Shown here piece by piece: positions 52,984 to 64,000 of a DNA stretch of 64,000 nt. Below the pieces are notes generated by a model, which saw nothing but the letters and a program-made list of their open reading frames with translations, did no database searches and was not told where the DNA came from. The DNA is from Antitrichia curtipendula (lineage: Eukaryota > Streptophyta > Bryopsida > Hypnales > Leucodontaceae): the NCBI GenBank assembly GCA_951230915.1, contig OX579641.1:6882001-6946000 (forward strand). Direction: 5' to 3'. The first letter of the stretch is position 1. Every line of letters starts with the position of its first letter. The translations under genes were made by a program, and so were the position numbers.

Positions 52984-54922
52984 CACTACAAGAAAACGGA
53001 TATTCTATGACTGAAAAAATATGACTAAGGATGACTGACGACTGGTTGCAGTCATATTCTTGAAGGCCAATACCTTGAAGAAAAATATGACTGCAAAATA
53101 TGACTGTCAGTCATTTTCGGGCCTTCTACTTCACAAGTATACACTATACGACCATTAGGAACACCAAAGAACTTCATAAGGAACGTAGGAAACATGTTTG
53201 GGGAACACTATGTCATATTGTCAGTCATATTTCCATGGTAGTGTCATTTTTTTTGTTTTGGGCAACCCAAGAAAAATACGAGCAATTCAAAAAAAAATTG
53301 GACAAGCCATTGTTTAAGATTTTGAAATCCTACTCACCTATTTTTTAAGATTTTAAAACCTAGTCACCACTTTTTTAGGATTTTGAAACCCTAGCCGCCA
53401 TTTTTTAGGGTTTTGAAGCCCTAGCCGCCACTTCTTTGGGCCCTTCTTCCTTGCCTTTTATTGTCTCTTAGTTCATACTTGTTATTGCTTCTTATTTTTT
53501 GCTTCTTAGTTGTTGTCTTTTGTTGCATCTTAACTTTTTTTTCTTGTTGCTTCTTGTTTCTTGTTGTTGCATCTAAACTCTTTCTTTCTCTAACATTTTA
53601 ACTCTTTCTTCTTCTTAGTTCTTGTTTTTTGTTTCTTCTTGTTACTTTTTAATTCTTGCTTCTTGTTTCTTGTTTCTTGTTTCTTTTTGTTGCATCTTAA
53701 CTCTTGTTTTTTGTTATTTCTTGTTGTACCTTAGTTATTGCTTTTTGTTTCTTTTTATTGCATTTTTACTTTTGTTTCTTGTTGTGTCTTAGTTGTTGCT
53801 TCTTGTTTTTTGTTGTGTCCTAGTTATTGCTTCTTGTTTCTTATTGTTGCTTAGTTGTTGCTTCTTGTTTCTTGTTGCATTTTAACTCTTGCTTGTTGTT
53901 ATCTCTTAGTACTTGTCTATTTTTCTTCTTGTTTTTTCCATCACCATTCTTATTTTTCCTACCCTAAACTTGAGCTATGTATTTTGTATTGTTGTAAGCC
54001 TTTGAAGGTTGAGCTTTGTTGTTCATTCATTAAAAATTAACCTCCCATTTCTTTAGTTGTTTATGCAAGCACCAAAAGTTGAAACAAAGTCATTGGAGGC
54101 TACTTGCAATCCAATAGAGCCATCTTTATATTATTGTAAGAAATATAGACCTTATTGAATTTTGGGAAATGATTCATTGTGGTATATATGTTTTGTATTG
54201 GTGACTAATAAATGTCAATGAAAAGAGTTGCTTTCTTTCTTACATTCTCCCTATCCAATATGATTATTTCTTGTATATCTCTAAAATCATATATATTCAT
54301 TTTTAACTACATGGAGTCTTTTTTAAAATATGACTGCAATTAGTCATAAATTACCAATGACATCCATATGAACTACCACATCAACCAAAATATGACTTAT
54401 AAGAGTCATATTTCACATTAGTAAAATATGACTCACAAGAGTCATATTCCACATCATTCAAAAATATGACTAACAAAAGTCATATTCCACATCTACAAAA
54501 AATATGATTGTACGAAGTCATATGCCACATTACCCAAAATATGACTGACCGCAGTCATATGCCACATTAGCCAAAATATGATTGACCACAGTCATATTTC
54601 ACGTCAGCCAAAAAAATGACTATATGGAGTCACATGCCACGTAGGATTTATTTTTGTTTGCCCGGGCAACTCAAAAAAAAGTCAAGCCCTCAAAAATAGT
54701 CAAAGTATATGCCTTGTTGGCAAAATACAGCTAATTATAGATAATTATACCCCCCAAAGAATATGACTGCTAATATGACTGATGTCTAAAGCGACTCGTC
54801 GGTAATGACTCATGTCAATCATATTGCAGTCATCTACAGTGATTACTGCGGCCAGTCATATTTTTCGATTTTACGACTGCAGTCATATTTTGCAGTCATA
54901 AAACACTGGTTTTGTTGTAGTG
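52984..54922. mobile_element. Complete 1,939-bp non-autonomous CACTA (EnSpm) element
   Basis: The left end is CACTACAAGAAAACGG and the right end complement is CACTACAACAAAACC, flanked by GAA at 52,981-52,983 and GAA at 54,923-54,925, the 3-bp duplication of the superfamily. Subterminal repeats built on AAAATATGACT and AGTCATATTcCACAT fill about 53,000-53,235 and 54,330-54,900, mostly as inverted pairs. The interior has a tandem of about 34 bp (TTTTTAGGrTTTTGAAaCCC) at 53,320-53,435 and a degenerate CTTCTTGTTTCTTGTTGTTG array at about 53,440-53,930. No transposase frame is present. Confidence 0.92.
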
Positions 54923-55135
54923 GAAGTCTTCCTCTCCAAGTCCCCCTTGTGTAAGTTACTTGCTTTTGAGAAGTTCTCATTTGGAGGTCATGAGCTTTGG
55001 ATTGATGTAAAGTGTTAAGAGTGCATGAATTAGCAAAAAATAGTTTAAGAAAATAGTGATTTTCTGCAAGGACTCTTTGGATTTTAGTTAGAGACGCCTC
55101 CTTGAAGTGAATTTAATTGTAATTTTGAGGGTTTA
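54923..55135 (+). repeat. Dispersed repeat interrupted by the CACTA element
   Basis: Collinear with 44,198-44,410: GTCTTCCTCTCCAAG, GGTCATGAGCTTTGGATTG, GCAAGGACTCTTTGG and CTCCTTGAaGTG. It starts exactly at the element's right target duplication. Confidence 0.65.
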
Positions 55136-56033
55136 GGGTAACCTTTCTAATGCCCATTTAATAAAGATTATGAAATATAAGTTTGGGCAACCTTCTAAGG
55201 ATCTTAAATACATGTCTTTTAACCTTGTAATGACAAGACATCCTAAAAGTTTCCAATGGATGATAGAAAATTATGCAAATATTCATCTTTGGAATTTTGT
55301 ATGAAAAGGTGAGGTCTTGTACAATAGTTTGACCTCCAATGAGTGCTCTTGTTTTTTATGCAAATGATTCTCACAATACCAAAAAAGAATGACTTCTACG
55401 GTGATTAGCCTAGTGTTATAGGATTAAGGATTATAGTCAATTGGTCAATGCCATCAACTATCCAATTCTGCCATCTACAGAACCCTCTCATTTGCACTAG
55501 TCTCCTATTTATTTTTGTAGAGTGTTTAAGCAATATTTTGTAGGCAAGCAATTAGGTGCTATTGTTAGAGAATGAATTAAAGTTCACATTGATTTTTAAG
55601 ATGGTCATGACCCCCATCTACTAACAATTGTTTATTTTTGGTTTGAAATTTTATATCAATTTTACTTCTTACTAGATTCATATTATTCTACTTGTAATTT
55701 AATCAATTCAACTAATTCTTTCTCTGAAAAATATAGGGAACAATCAACACATTGCATTGTTGCACAAGATATCCAGATTTCAAACTTGGTGGTCATAGGC
55801 TGTTCTACCTTAACCCTTAAGTGCCTAGTTGGTGACCAAGGAAATCATCCCTTTTGGCACTACATGACATCATCTATTTTATTTTACTTTAAAAATGCTA
55901 ATTGGAGGTCAAATTAGAATTGTGCATGATCTTTCCATTTCGTACAAAATTCCAAGGATGAACAATTGCACTTCAATCCTACATGAAAAGATTCTTTGTC
56001 ATTCATCAGCCATAAAAATGGCTGCAACGTTGT
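55136..56033. repeat. Intergenic DNA with an inverted pair of family D copies
   Basis: About 55,260-55,420 carries family D in the plus direction (TATTCATCTTTGGAATTTTG, TTTGACCTCCAATGAGTG). About 55,910-56,010 carries the same blocks in reverse (GGAGGTCAAA, TACAAAATTCCAAgGATGAA, TGCACTTCAATCCTACATG). The two could pair in RNA. No gene is seen between them. Confidence 0.55.
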
Positions 56034-56624
56034 TTAACCCCTAAAACCCCAAGGGTGTTTTCTGCCAAAAAACACTCAAAACTACCACTTCTGTTGTATT
56101 CACTTAAGGAAACCAATTTTTTTTGTTTTTTTGGAAACTTAACCGTAGGATCTTGTACTTAACTTGTCTGAGATCATGTAGTAAAAATTTCATCAAATTT
56201 CACCGTGCGAATTGGAAGATATTAGCATTCAAAGTTGAACAAAAAGTTTTTTTTCAAGAAGATGCTTAAATTGCCCAAAAAACTAAGATTGTCCATAACT
56301 TTCTCATCCTTAGTCCAAATAGAATGAATCAAAGCTTCACGTATAGGTAAGAACATAGTCTCTTAGGAAAAAAACTCAGAAAAAATTATTTTGACTTTTT
56401 GTAGTTTTCTTTGGACTGCCCGAGAATCTCCGATTCTTGCTCATTGTGCCATAACTTTTTCATCTGGCATCCGATTGAAACAAAAATTATATATCCACAA
56501 AGCTCTTGCAAAGCTACACAATCTCAAAAAATCTCAAAAAAATTCACTTCAAATTGAGACAATAGGAACCTACCTGGACCCAAATTGTCCCCCAAGGGGA
56601 CATGCGGGGCCTTTTAGGGGTTAA
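56034..56624. mobile_element. 591-bp TTAA-bounded MITE, copy 2 (piggyBac-like ends)
   Basis: It begins TTAACCCCTAAAACCCCAAG and ends GGCCTTTTAGGGGTTAA. The body is almost identical to 19,360-19,948, and the flanks outside TTAA differ, so the boundaries of the mobile unit are well defined by comparison. Confidence 0.75.
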
Positions 56625-56644
56625 GGGTTAATGCTGGTTTAATT

Positions 56645-56920
56645 TAAGGTAGTTTGTTCTAAAAAGCGATCATGACACAGAGGTATATATTTTTTTCTTC
56701 GATGTACCAACGATGTACATTTCAGGAGGTGGTCGCTTTTAGTAACCACAACGTTTCAACTTCAAAAATTCGTAACTAATTCCACGAAGGTCCAAAAAAT
56801 ATGAAACGACTTGGGTTTGATGCCAATTCCATTTTCCTTCCTACAAAAATTGACTGAAAGCTCCCCCCCCCCAAAAGGCAATCAGCTCTTAAATGGTCGC
56901 TTTAAAAGTGGACTACCTTA
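56645..56920 (+). mobile_element. 276-bp TAAGGTAG-family MITE
   Basis: The left end is TAAGGTAGTTTGTTCTAAAA followed by AGCGATCAT. The right end complement is TAAGGTAGTCCACTTTTAAA followed by GCGACCAT. The body matches 36,254-36,563 and the core of 15,491-15,904. It lies 20 bp after the TTAA element. Confidence 0.8.
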
Positions 56921-56968
56921 CATAACGTTATTCAGCATGCACTTGGAGTGTGAATGCCCTGTTTGTGT

Positions 56969-57244
56969 TAAGGTAGGCACCCCTAAAATGGCACCTGACC
57001 TTAAAGCGCCATCTACAGGTTGTGTACATTTCCAAAATCAGTTATGTACCTATTTGGATGGAGCGCTTTGAGAAACAAACTTTGACCCTTGATAACTTTT
57101 GCATACGATGTCCAAATGTCACATTCTCTGGTGCGTTGGAACCTCCTTTCACTTGCCAACAAGAATATATGAAAATTTTATCAGTCTAATAGTAGTAGCT
57201 AGGCTCAGTAGCAAAAAGTGGCGGTTTTGGGTGTACCCACCTTA
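56969..57244 (+). mobile_element. 276-bp TAAGGTAG-family MITE abutting the hexosaminidase gene
   Basis: The left end is TAAGGTAGGCACCCCTAAAA. The right end complement is TAAGGTGGGTACACCCAAAA, then CCGCC. It is collinear with 31,830-32,104 and with the partial inverted copy at 11,874. Its right end is about 295 bp from the hexosaminidase start codon, so it must contribute to promoter or leader DNA. Confidence 0.85.
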
Positions 57245-57538
57245 TAATCAATTGGCGAGGGCACGGAATTGGCTTTGCTCCCAACACTCTAGTGACAGTA
57301 ACAGTAACCGCATCACACGTCACGCATGATTCCTCCCCAACACTACATGTACTGGCATTCCCCCAGTGCCAGAGGGCGTGCCTGTGATTCCCCAAGCCCT
57401 TTCCCCTTTCCTCCAGGAAGCTCAAGCTCAAGCTTCCGTCGTGAAGTTCCCTTCAGTTGGACCCAAACCCAAAAAACATCCATCGCCGCCACTGTCGAGA
57501 TTCTCTCCCGCAAGCCGTTTTGCTTGAATTGCGCAGCG

Positions 57539-60500
57539 ATGGAGCCCAACCCAACATCCCTCCTCCTCCTCCTTCTTTCGTTCACAGTCGTCCTCTACTT
57601 CTTCCTCCCTTTCGCCCAAGCCAACGGATCCCCTCGCACCCGACTCTCCTCCATCTTGGACGCCAACGGCGAATGGCGCCTCCACTCGGGAGAACGCGAG
57701 CTCAATCTCGAGCTCGAGCTCGGCTCCTCCTCCTCCTCCTCCGAGGAAGATGTGAAGATTTGGCCAATGCCGGCGTCGGTAGCGCACGGCGAGAGCACGC
57801 TCTTGGTTCCGAGGTCGTTCGCATTCGAAGGGTCGGGGGTGGTGTCGGAGACGCTGAGTGGGGCGTTTCTGCGGTACTACGATGTGGTGTTCGGGCAACA
57901 CGCGCGACAATCCGTGCGGTATGAGACGGGGACGACGTCAAGGGAGCTGACGAAGCTGGTGGTGACCATTGGGTCACGAAATGAAGAGGTTGGTGGATCG
58001 TGCACATTGTTCTCCTGGAGAGAGAGAGTTTTTTTTTGGTTTGGTACTTGTGGTGGTGGGTTTGGGAAAATGGGGATGGGAATGTGGGAATTGGAAGAGG
58101 AAAGGGTGGATTTGTGCACATTGGAGTGGATCTATGGGATGCAAATTGCTCTGTTTGCAAATAGGTTTGTATGCGAATGGTTATTTGGTTTCTGGGGTTT
58201 CTTTGATGTTGGTTTGGGTGGAAGAGTTAACAATGGTGATAGAAGTTTTGCAATGGTACTCTTGAGGTTTCTTGCTTTCGTACTGGGGGTTTGGAAAATT
58301 TGGATGGGAGCGTGACAATTGGAACAGAAGTGGTGGATTTGTGCACATTGGAGTGGATCCTCGGGATGCCGTTTTGTATGCAAATTCCTCTGTATGCAAA
58401 TAGGTTTGTGTGAGAATGGTCATTTGGTTTCTGGGGTTTCTTGGATGGAAGAACTGTAATTGTGATAGAAGTGTGCAATTTGTGCTCGTGCAAGTGGAAG
58501 GCTACTAACAACCCTACCAATTTTGAATATGCTCTTTCGGAGAATCCGATTGGGGTTTATCAAAATGGCATTTAATTTTGCATTGGGAGATTACTGTGTC
58601 GCATTGGAATCTACGCAAGATTAATGTTTAGGCAAGTAGCCCTGCGTTTGCTTAAACTTTCGGCACTTGTTGCGTTGTTTGCAGTTTCAATATGGAGTGG
58701 ACGAGTCCTACACGCTGGATGTTCCTGATGGCTCAGAGAGCAATACTGCGTACCTTGAAGTACGTCACTCTCATCTGTGTTGATGGTTTCATTCAGTCCA
58801 ATAGTGATGCATGTCGCCTTGTGGAAGTCTCATGTTTGTAGCTATGAAACTAGACCTTTTTTTTTACCTTCTATGTGTGCAAATGCTGATTTTATAGCTC
58901 AAATTGTATGATCTGCTTGAGTTGGTGTCTCTCCGGAGAGCTTTTGCATATTTTTTTTCTGAATGATTAGCTGACAAGTGGGTCAATTTGGCAGGCACCC
59001 ACTGTTTACGGAGCGCTGCGTGGTCTTGAGGTTTGTCCCTCACTAACGAGTATATGAATCTTTACTTGTTGCAACAGTTGGGATCACACAATAATTTTGT
59101 AATTGCTAAATCATCATAATTTATTAATTTCCTAATCGTTCGAAATTAATTCAGACTTCAAAATAATTGGTGCACATTTGAAATGTCTCCACTACTACTG
59201 CACTAGATTGTTGACAACATGTGAGAGTGATCACTTTGTTTCTTCGGGATTGTATCACATCCGAGAATGGTCTACTTATGCAACTGCAGGGATTGATCTA
59301 TGTGTAGACGTTTAGTCAGTTGACTACATTCAATTTCAATAACAAGTCCGTGCAAATTACTAAGGCGCCTTATACTATCAAAGACTTCCCCAGGTTTTCA
59401 TATCGTGGGCTTCTTATTGGTATTCACTCGTCGCTCATGCTTTATATTTCTCAATATGTGTAGGGGTTCATTACCATCCGAAAATGATCATTCTCGTCCT
59501 TTTTTGTTCGTGTCTTTCGTGTACTCACACAGTGATTTTTCAACAGACACTTCTCGCCATTATCAACCTGTTTCGTCCATTAAACGCGTTCTTGACTCCA
59601 TGGAATACTCCAAGCTTGTAAGTCAAACTTTGTTGCCGTGTTAGAAGAGAGCAATGCCGCCTTACAAATTGACAGCCGAGAAGAGAATCTTGAAGTATTA
59701 ATTACTGCAACAAGAGATCTTGACGTCAAATGTTTTGTGATTTGCAGAATGTCCTACATTGGCATATTGTAGACGAGCAATCATTCCCTATGGAAATTCC
59801 TTCATATCCACTGCTTTGGAAGGGTTCGTACTCCAATGCTGAACGATACACCATGGACGATGCTCGTGAACTTGTGGAGTATGTATCTGACTCTTCTGGC
59901 CTATTTGGTGATCTTAAAAATATCGAATAGTCCAGTCACTTTTGATTTATGAAGCAACCTGTTTCTTATTTTGTCACAGAACTTGGTCCTTGGAAGCTGA
60001 ATCTCTCTTGTATTTAAATTTGAAGGTGAAGCACTGGGCGCATTTGAGCTTTAAATAGTTTACCACTGACAGTGAGTTTTACCCAGATATGCGCGTTTAA
60101 GAGGCATTCATATTATGCCTGAGTTGGATGTGCCTGGTCACGCAGCATCTTGGTAAGATCTTGTCTATGAGTGTTAATGTCCAATTGTTCCATGAAACAG
60201 GAGCAATGTTTTATTGTTGATTAACCCTTCAACGTCATACATGTTCTCTCATTTTATGACCATTGTTTTCTCATTTTTTTTTTCAAGTTTCTTTGGAATT
60301 TATTGATTGTACTAAAATACGAGGTTATAATTTACAGTTTCTGTTACTTGTCTTGAGATTTGACTTCAAAGATTCAACGGGAAAAGTACGCTTGTTATTG
60401 AATATCAGAATGAATCCAGATTTTCTTGAAGAACATACATAGAAACATGCATTTGACGCTCTGAATGAAATAAACGTCATGATAGAATAAAAACCTCATG

Positions 60501-63185
60501 TACTAATGAACTGTCGAAATTTTCGACTTTTGAAAGCTGCAATTTTCCAATGCTCATATGTCACTTGAGTTTTTCATTTTTGTGATTGAACAATTCCAGG
60601 AGATGATTAACCAAAATTTTATAGGGTCTCTTTTTTCCAATTCTTTCAAGATATGGATTGTTTGTGAGGGATTTTTTTGTGCGTATTTTGTCATTCTACT
60701 CTCTTACCTCGTGCTCGGTAGGGGTGTGGGTTACCCAGATCTCTGGCCCGGATCAGACTGCATTGAGCCATTGGACGTAAGCAACAATTTCACATTCGAT
60801 GTGATCAACGGCATAATTGGAGGTCTAAATTGCTCCCATACCCTCTGCCGCATTGTGCTTGGTTTTCATATCATCACCATTTAGTGCTTATGTTAACCTC
60901 TAAAGGATCAAGATGCGCAAATTGGGGCACATCTTTTTTAGCAGTTTTGAGTAGGTCGTGTGTAGACTTTCTTTTGTCCAATTTATTTTATGTTGTGACC
61001 AACGCATGCAATATTCTTCCTTAATTTTGCCCCATATGAATTAACTCCTTCGACAACATGATCAGTCAAATTGGTCATTCTAAAACCATGAATCCTTTCA
61101 TGTATCTGCAGATTTCAGAGCAGTCTTTCCTTTCAAGTTCGCTCATTTGGGGGGTGATGAAGTTGACACAAGTAAGTTATGTTTCCATATGCGTTCTTTT
61201 CTGTAGACTACAATTAACAAGGTTTTCAGTAGAATTTTCATGGAGGGCTTCCCCATGATACACAGAGTGACCTCCATGTATTCATTGTGACCGTAGGGAG
61301 ACCTCTCATGAACCGTGGTGCAAATAGTTTCTGAAAGGCCTATTAAGTACCCTTTCTAGATGATTTCAATTCCTGGAATAATCTATTTATACTTTCAGAG
61401 GTTGTTCTGAGAAGGGATCTATTCCATGATGGAAATTTTGACTCAGTCCAAGCCCTGAGACCCCCATAGTCTCAGAAGAGTGCATTTTAATATGATGTGG
61501 TAATTCTTGCGTACTACATCTGAACGTGTAGAATGACAATGCTCAGGTCGCACGTCAGCAAGTCTTATTTTTTGTCAAAATATTGTCAGAGTTCGTTTTT
61601 TGTCAATATATTATCAGAGTTCGTTGATAAGGCTCAAGTCAATTATCACCTGACTCTCATTTTGGACGAATGTCTTTACTAGGTTGCTGGGAGTCGGTTT
61701 CTCATATTAAGACCTGGTGTGTACTCTTTCTCCTGAATTGACTTGTTTACCTACATTTTGTAGAGAATTATACTTTAATCTATTGTGTAGAGAACTCCTA
61801 GTTTTACCCATTCATTGACTATGATGTCAACAACTGTGTCATGTTAACAGGCCTCACAATCTACCACTGAGTTCACAATAGAATTAGGGTTGAATCCATT
61901 GAAATCCTAGCAGGGAATTGAGCTCAGTTTCCGTCTTGATAACCATCTCAGAAGAAACGTGTTATCTGGTGACATGCTTACATAGGTTCCTCATGTTGAT
62001 TTTGAGAAACTGAGCATTGTTGACATACTCTATTTGTGCAGGTTGAATCACAGAAACATCACCACGAAAGATGCATATGCTGACTTCGTAGTCCGTGTCC
62101 AGGAAATTGCAATCAAGCATGGATATGTGCCCGTGAACTGGTAATTCTTGCTTTATATCCTTCCAGAATTTTACTGAAATTTATGCTCAGTTGTGACGGT
62201 TTTCCATTCTAAGAGAGTCAAAGGCTTGTTTTTTTGTACGAAATTCGAACAGACTACATTGGTTTATCCTATTAGCGAGGGCGCAAATTAGTGTCACTGC
62301 AAAATTAGCGTCACTACCAATTTCTTTTGTTGGTGGAAAGTAGATTCAGCCAACAGAATATTTCAGCCTGCACTAAATTTAAATATATTACAAGAAGCGT
62401 GACTATTTTAAATTAGTCACGTGCACAAATAGGACAAATCAGTGTAGTCTTTGAGTTTCATCTTGTAATTCAAAATCAAGGAAAAGCAGAACTGAGTTTG
62501 AGCTTGAATTTTTAAGGTGAGAATGTTTTTTGTCCATTGAAGTTTTTGAAGCTCAATCAATTCAATGGACAAAAACTTTAATTTTCTTACTTCATTTTGG
62601 TATAATCTGTAAACTCTAAAAAAGAGAGATTGTATAAATACGAGAAAAAAAGAGGTAAGAATGACCCTCAAAAATGAGAATTAGCACATGATGTTTGAGG
62701 GTTAATTGGGGTTTAACAGGGAGGAAACGTTCAATACATTCGCTTCTCGGCTTAGGAAGGAGACGGTGGTCCACAATTGGTAAGATTTTTTAACCTCTTT
62801 TATCTTTCAAAAATGATTTCTTCTGGGTTGTTTTGTGTCCACCACGGTTGGCTCTCTCTATTAGGTTGCCTATGCATGTTAGCATTACTGTATGTGCAGA
62901 TGCTAACCTGCCAGGTGCAAAACTTGGACTCCAGGTTACAAGGTGGGGTTTGTGCAGAATCTGTGAAAAAGGGATTCAGGTGCATACTGAGTGATCAAGC
63001 GACTTGGTACCTGGACCACTTGGATGCGCCTTGGGACAAATTCTACAACACGGAGCCTCTCCTCAACATTGCTGATCCAGATGAGCAAAGCCTTGTGCTT
63101 GGAGGGGAGGTGTGCATGTGGGGCGAAACCGTGGATGAATCCAATATCCTGCAAACCATATGGCCCCGTGCTGCAGCTGCTGCAG
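57539..63185 (+). CDS. Beta-N-acetylhexosaminidase (GH20, HEXO3-like), 3' end beyond the window
   Basis: Thirteen exons are visible: 57539-57988, 58685-58759, 58995-59030, 59308-59419, 59547-59617, 59748-59878, 60087-60152, 60722-60822, 61112-61171, 61683-61716, 62042-62140, 62720-62779 and 62935-63185. All are GT-AG with matching phase, giving 515 codons plus one base; family members are about 540-560 aa. Residues 1-28 form a signal peptide or anchor (poly-Leu then FAQA). DVKIWPMPA starts the GH20 N-domain. RGLLIDTSRHYQP, NVLHWHIVDEQSFP, PELDVPGHAASW and HLGGDEVDTSCW follow, with catalytic Asp363-Glu364. WEETF, VVHNW and LGGEVCMWGE line the substrate pocket. It removes terminal GlcNAc/GalNAc from glycoproteins in the secretory or apoplastic route. 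NITTKDAY, FRCILSDQ and YNTEPL favour HEXO3. An in-frame ATG at 57,326 lacks signal-peptide logic. Confidence 0.94.
62252..62449. mobile_element. 198-bp MITE in intron 11 of the hexosaminidase gene
   Basis: The ends GACTACATTGGTTTATCCTA and (complement) GACTACACTGATTTGTCCTA match at 17 of the first 20 positions. A related, partly degraded copy lies in intron 2 of the PATROL1-like gene. I see no convincing target duplication, so the superfamily is open. A separate short hairpin (TTTTGTCCATTGAA and its complement) lies at about 62,529-62,578. Confidence 0.72.
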
Positions 63186-64000
63186 GTACTGATCTTTGGA
63201 CTTTTCCTAACTTACGAAGTTCTGTAACTGTGGAATTGAACTCTGGTAGAAGCGAAATCTTTGAGCACCAATTTTTGGAATTCTTTACATTAAAAAAACA
63301 AGCAGCTACAGTACTAGAGTCTCTCTCCCTCCCAGTAGCACTGGCTCACTTTTCGAGTATGGTCCCTGCTCAGACTTCCTCACATGTAGCTTCTTTCAAT
63401 GCAAAAGCCTCGTCTCCTTCCAAAGCCTACAAACCTATTTGGATCATGCCCTTTCCTGCTCTGCATTCCCCTCTCCATTTTGCTTTCCATTGTTGCCCTC
63501 TTCAGGTTGCGAATGGAGAAATCTAAAAGACTGCTATTAAACCCCCTATTTGCACAGAATTATTATACCTGAATAGAACCCATTTTAACAGAAGACTGCC
63601 ATTGCCCCCACCTAATTGCCTAGAAAGTCTACTTTGGAGGCTTATATCCAGTTACAATAATTTTCAGAACATCTTTCTGCTGTTAAAATATGTAATAGGC
63701 ATAATTTTCTTTTTCTCTCTTTGGTATACTTCCCTTGAAGCTTCCTTAATGATTCGTTTCAACTCCTACAGACATAGAAGCAGCAGTCAATATTGGCCGT
63801 TGAGAGCTGATAAGATAAGAAGACTAGAAACTCTCTTGCTTTGCTTTGAAGAGGTTTGTTTATTGAGAACATTACAGAACCGGGATATTATGCTTATTTG
63901 TTTATTCATCCACTCTTGTGTGATTGATCCAATCTCCACTGTTGGATTATCACAGAGCGTCTCTGGAGCCCCCTTGATTTCACATCTCAAGGTGCCACGC
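63186..64000 (+). other. Intron 13 of the hexosaminidase gene, incomplete
   Basis: After donor GCAG|GTACTG no segment encodes the expected ERLW-type continuation, so the last exon or exons lie to the right of the window. Bases 63,318-63,425 hold the second copy of the intronic repeat seen at 45,940-46,045 (CCAGTAGCACTGgCTCaCTT, GCTTCTTTCAATGCAAAAGC). Confidence 0.6.

Noticed and set aside
53855..54040. Cys/Leu-rich open frame inside the CACTA element
   Set aside because: It is a translation of the CTTCTTGTT-type repeat array and shows no transposase motif.
57326..57538. Upstream in-frame ATG of the hexosaminidase gene
   Set aside because: The added 71 residues do not resemble the family and would bury the hydrophobic signal sequence. 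The ATG at 57,539 is followed directly by it.
63610..63660. A segment after AG reading ESLLW, considered as the next hexosaminidase exon
   Set aside because: It lacks the ERLW-type continuation and the following family residues, so it is more likely a chance match within the intron.

Overview
The window is nuclear DNA from a land plant. Every recognisable protein belongs to a plant family and is split by short GT-AG introns. The background is AT-rich and full of small DNA transposons. Stowaway, PIF/Harbinger-like, Mutator-like and CACTA signatures are all visible. I cannot name the species. No bacterial, viral or organellar gene is visible, and I saw no reverse transcriptase, integrase or autonomous transposase.

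Four genes can be reconstructed exon by exon. (1) Minus strand, CDS 10,003 to 6,135: an Atos/FAM214-like protein of about 822 aa, with a long intron-containing leader reaching towards 11.8 kb. (2) Minus strand, CDS 25,628 to 20,835: an ER-type (P2A, SERCA-like) Ca2+-ATPase of 1,052 aa in 8 exons, with a likely leader intron of about 2 kb and a transcript start near 28.1 kb. (3) Minus strand, CDS 47,856 to 42,064: a 941-aa DUF810/MUN-domain protein of the PATROL1 type in 6 exons. (4) Plus strand, CDS from 57,539: a GH20 beta-N-acetylhexosaminidase, closest by eye to the HEXO3 type. It has 13 exons in view and runs off the right edge, lacking about 40 C-terminal residues. Reading frames and phases agree across every junction proposed. 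The four genes are functionally unrelated and are simply neighbours.

Between the genes, roughly 0-5 kb, 12-20 kb, 28-42 kb and 49-57 kb hold no supportable gene. They carry non-autonomous transposons whose ends can be read directly: a CACTA right end (1-849), a complete 1.94-kb CACTA with 3-bp target duplication (52,984-54,922), a CACTA-like element carrying leader-like DNA (35,493-36,198), a PIF/Harbinger-like MITE (28,299-28,803), a Stowaway MITE (38,253-38,505), a Mutator-like MITE with 10-bp target duplication (52,454-52,684), a two-member family bounded by TTAA and CCCC (19,360 and 56,034), and a multi-member family with TAAGGTAG ends (15,491; 31,830; 32,815; 56,645; 56,969; partial at 11,874 and 36,254). 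Several sit directly upstream of gene starts. The introns of genes 3 and 4 share a repeat and a MITE family.

The most interesting material is the repeat biology. The TTAA-bounded family resembles piggyBac ends, which are unusual in plants. The TAAGGTAG family lies at the 5' flanks of two genes, three elements are stacked in front of the hexosaminidase gene, and a related empty site for the CACTA insertion is present inside the PATROL1-like gene.
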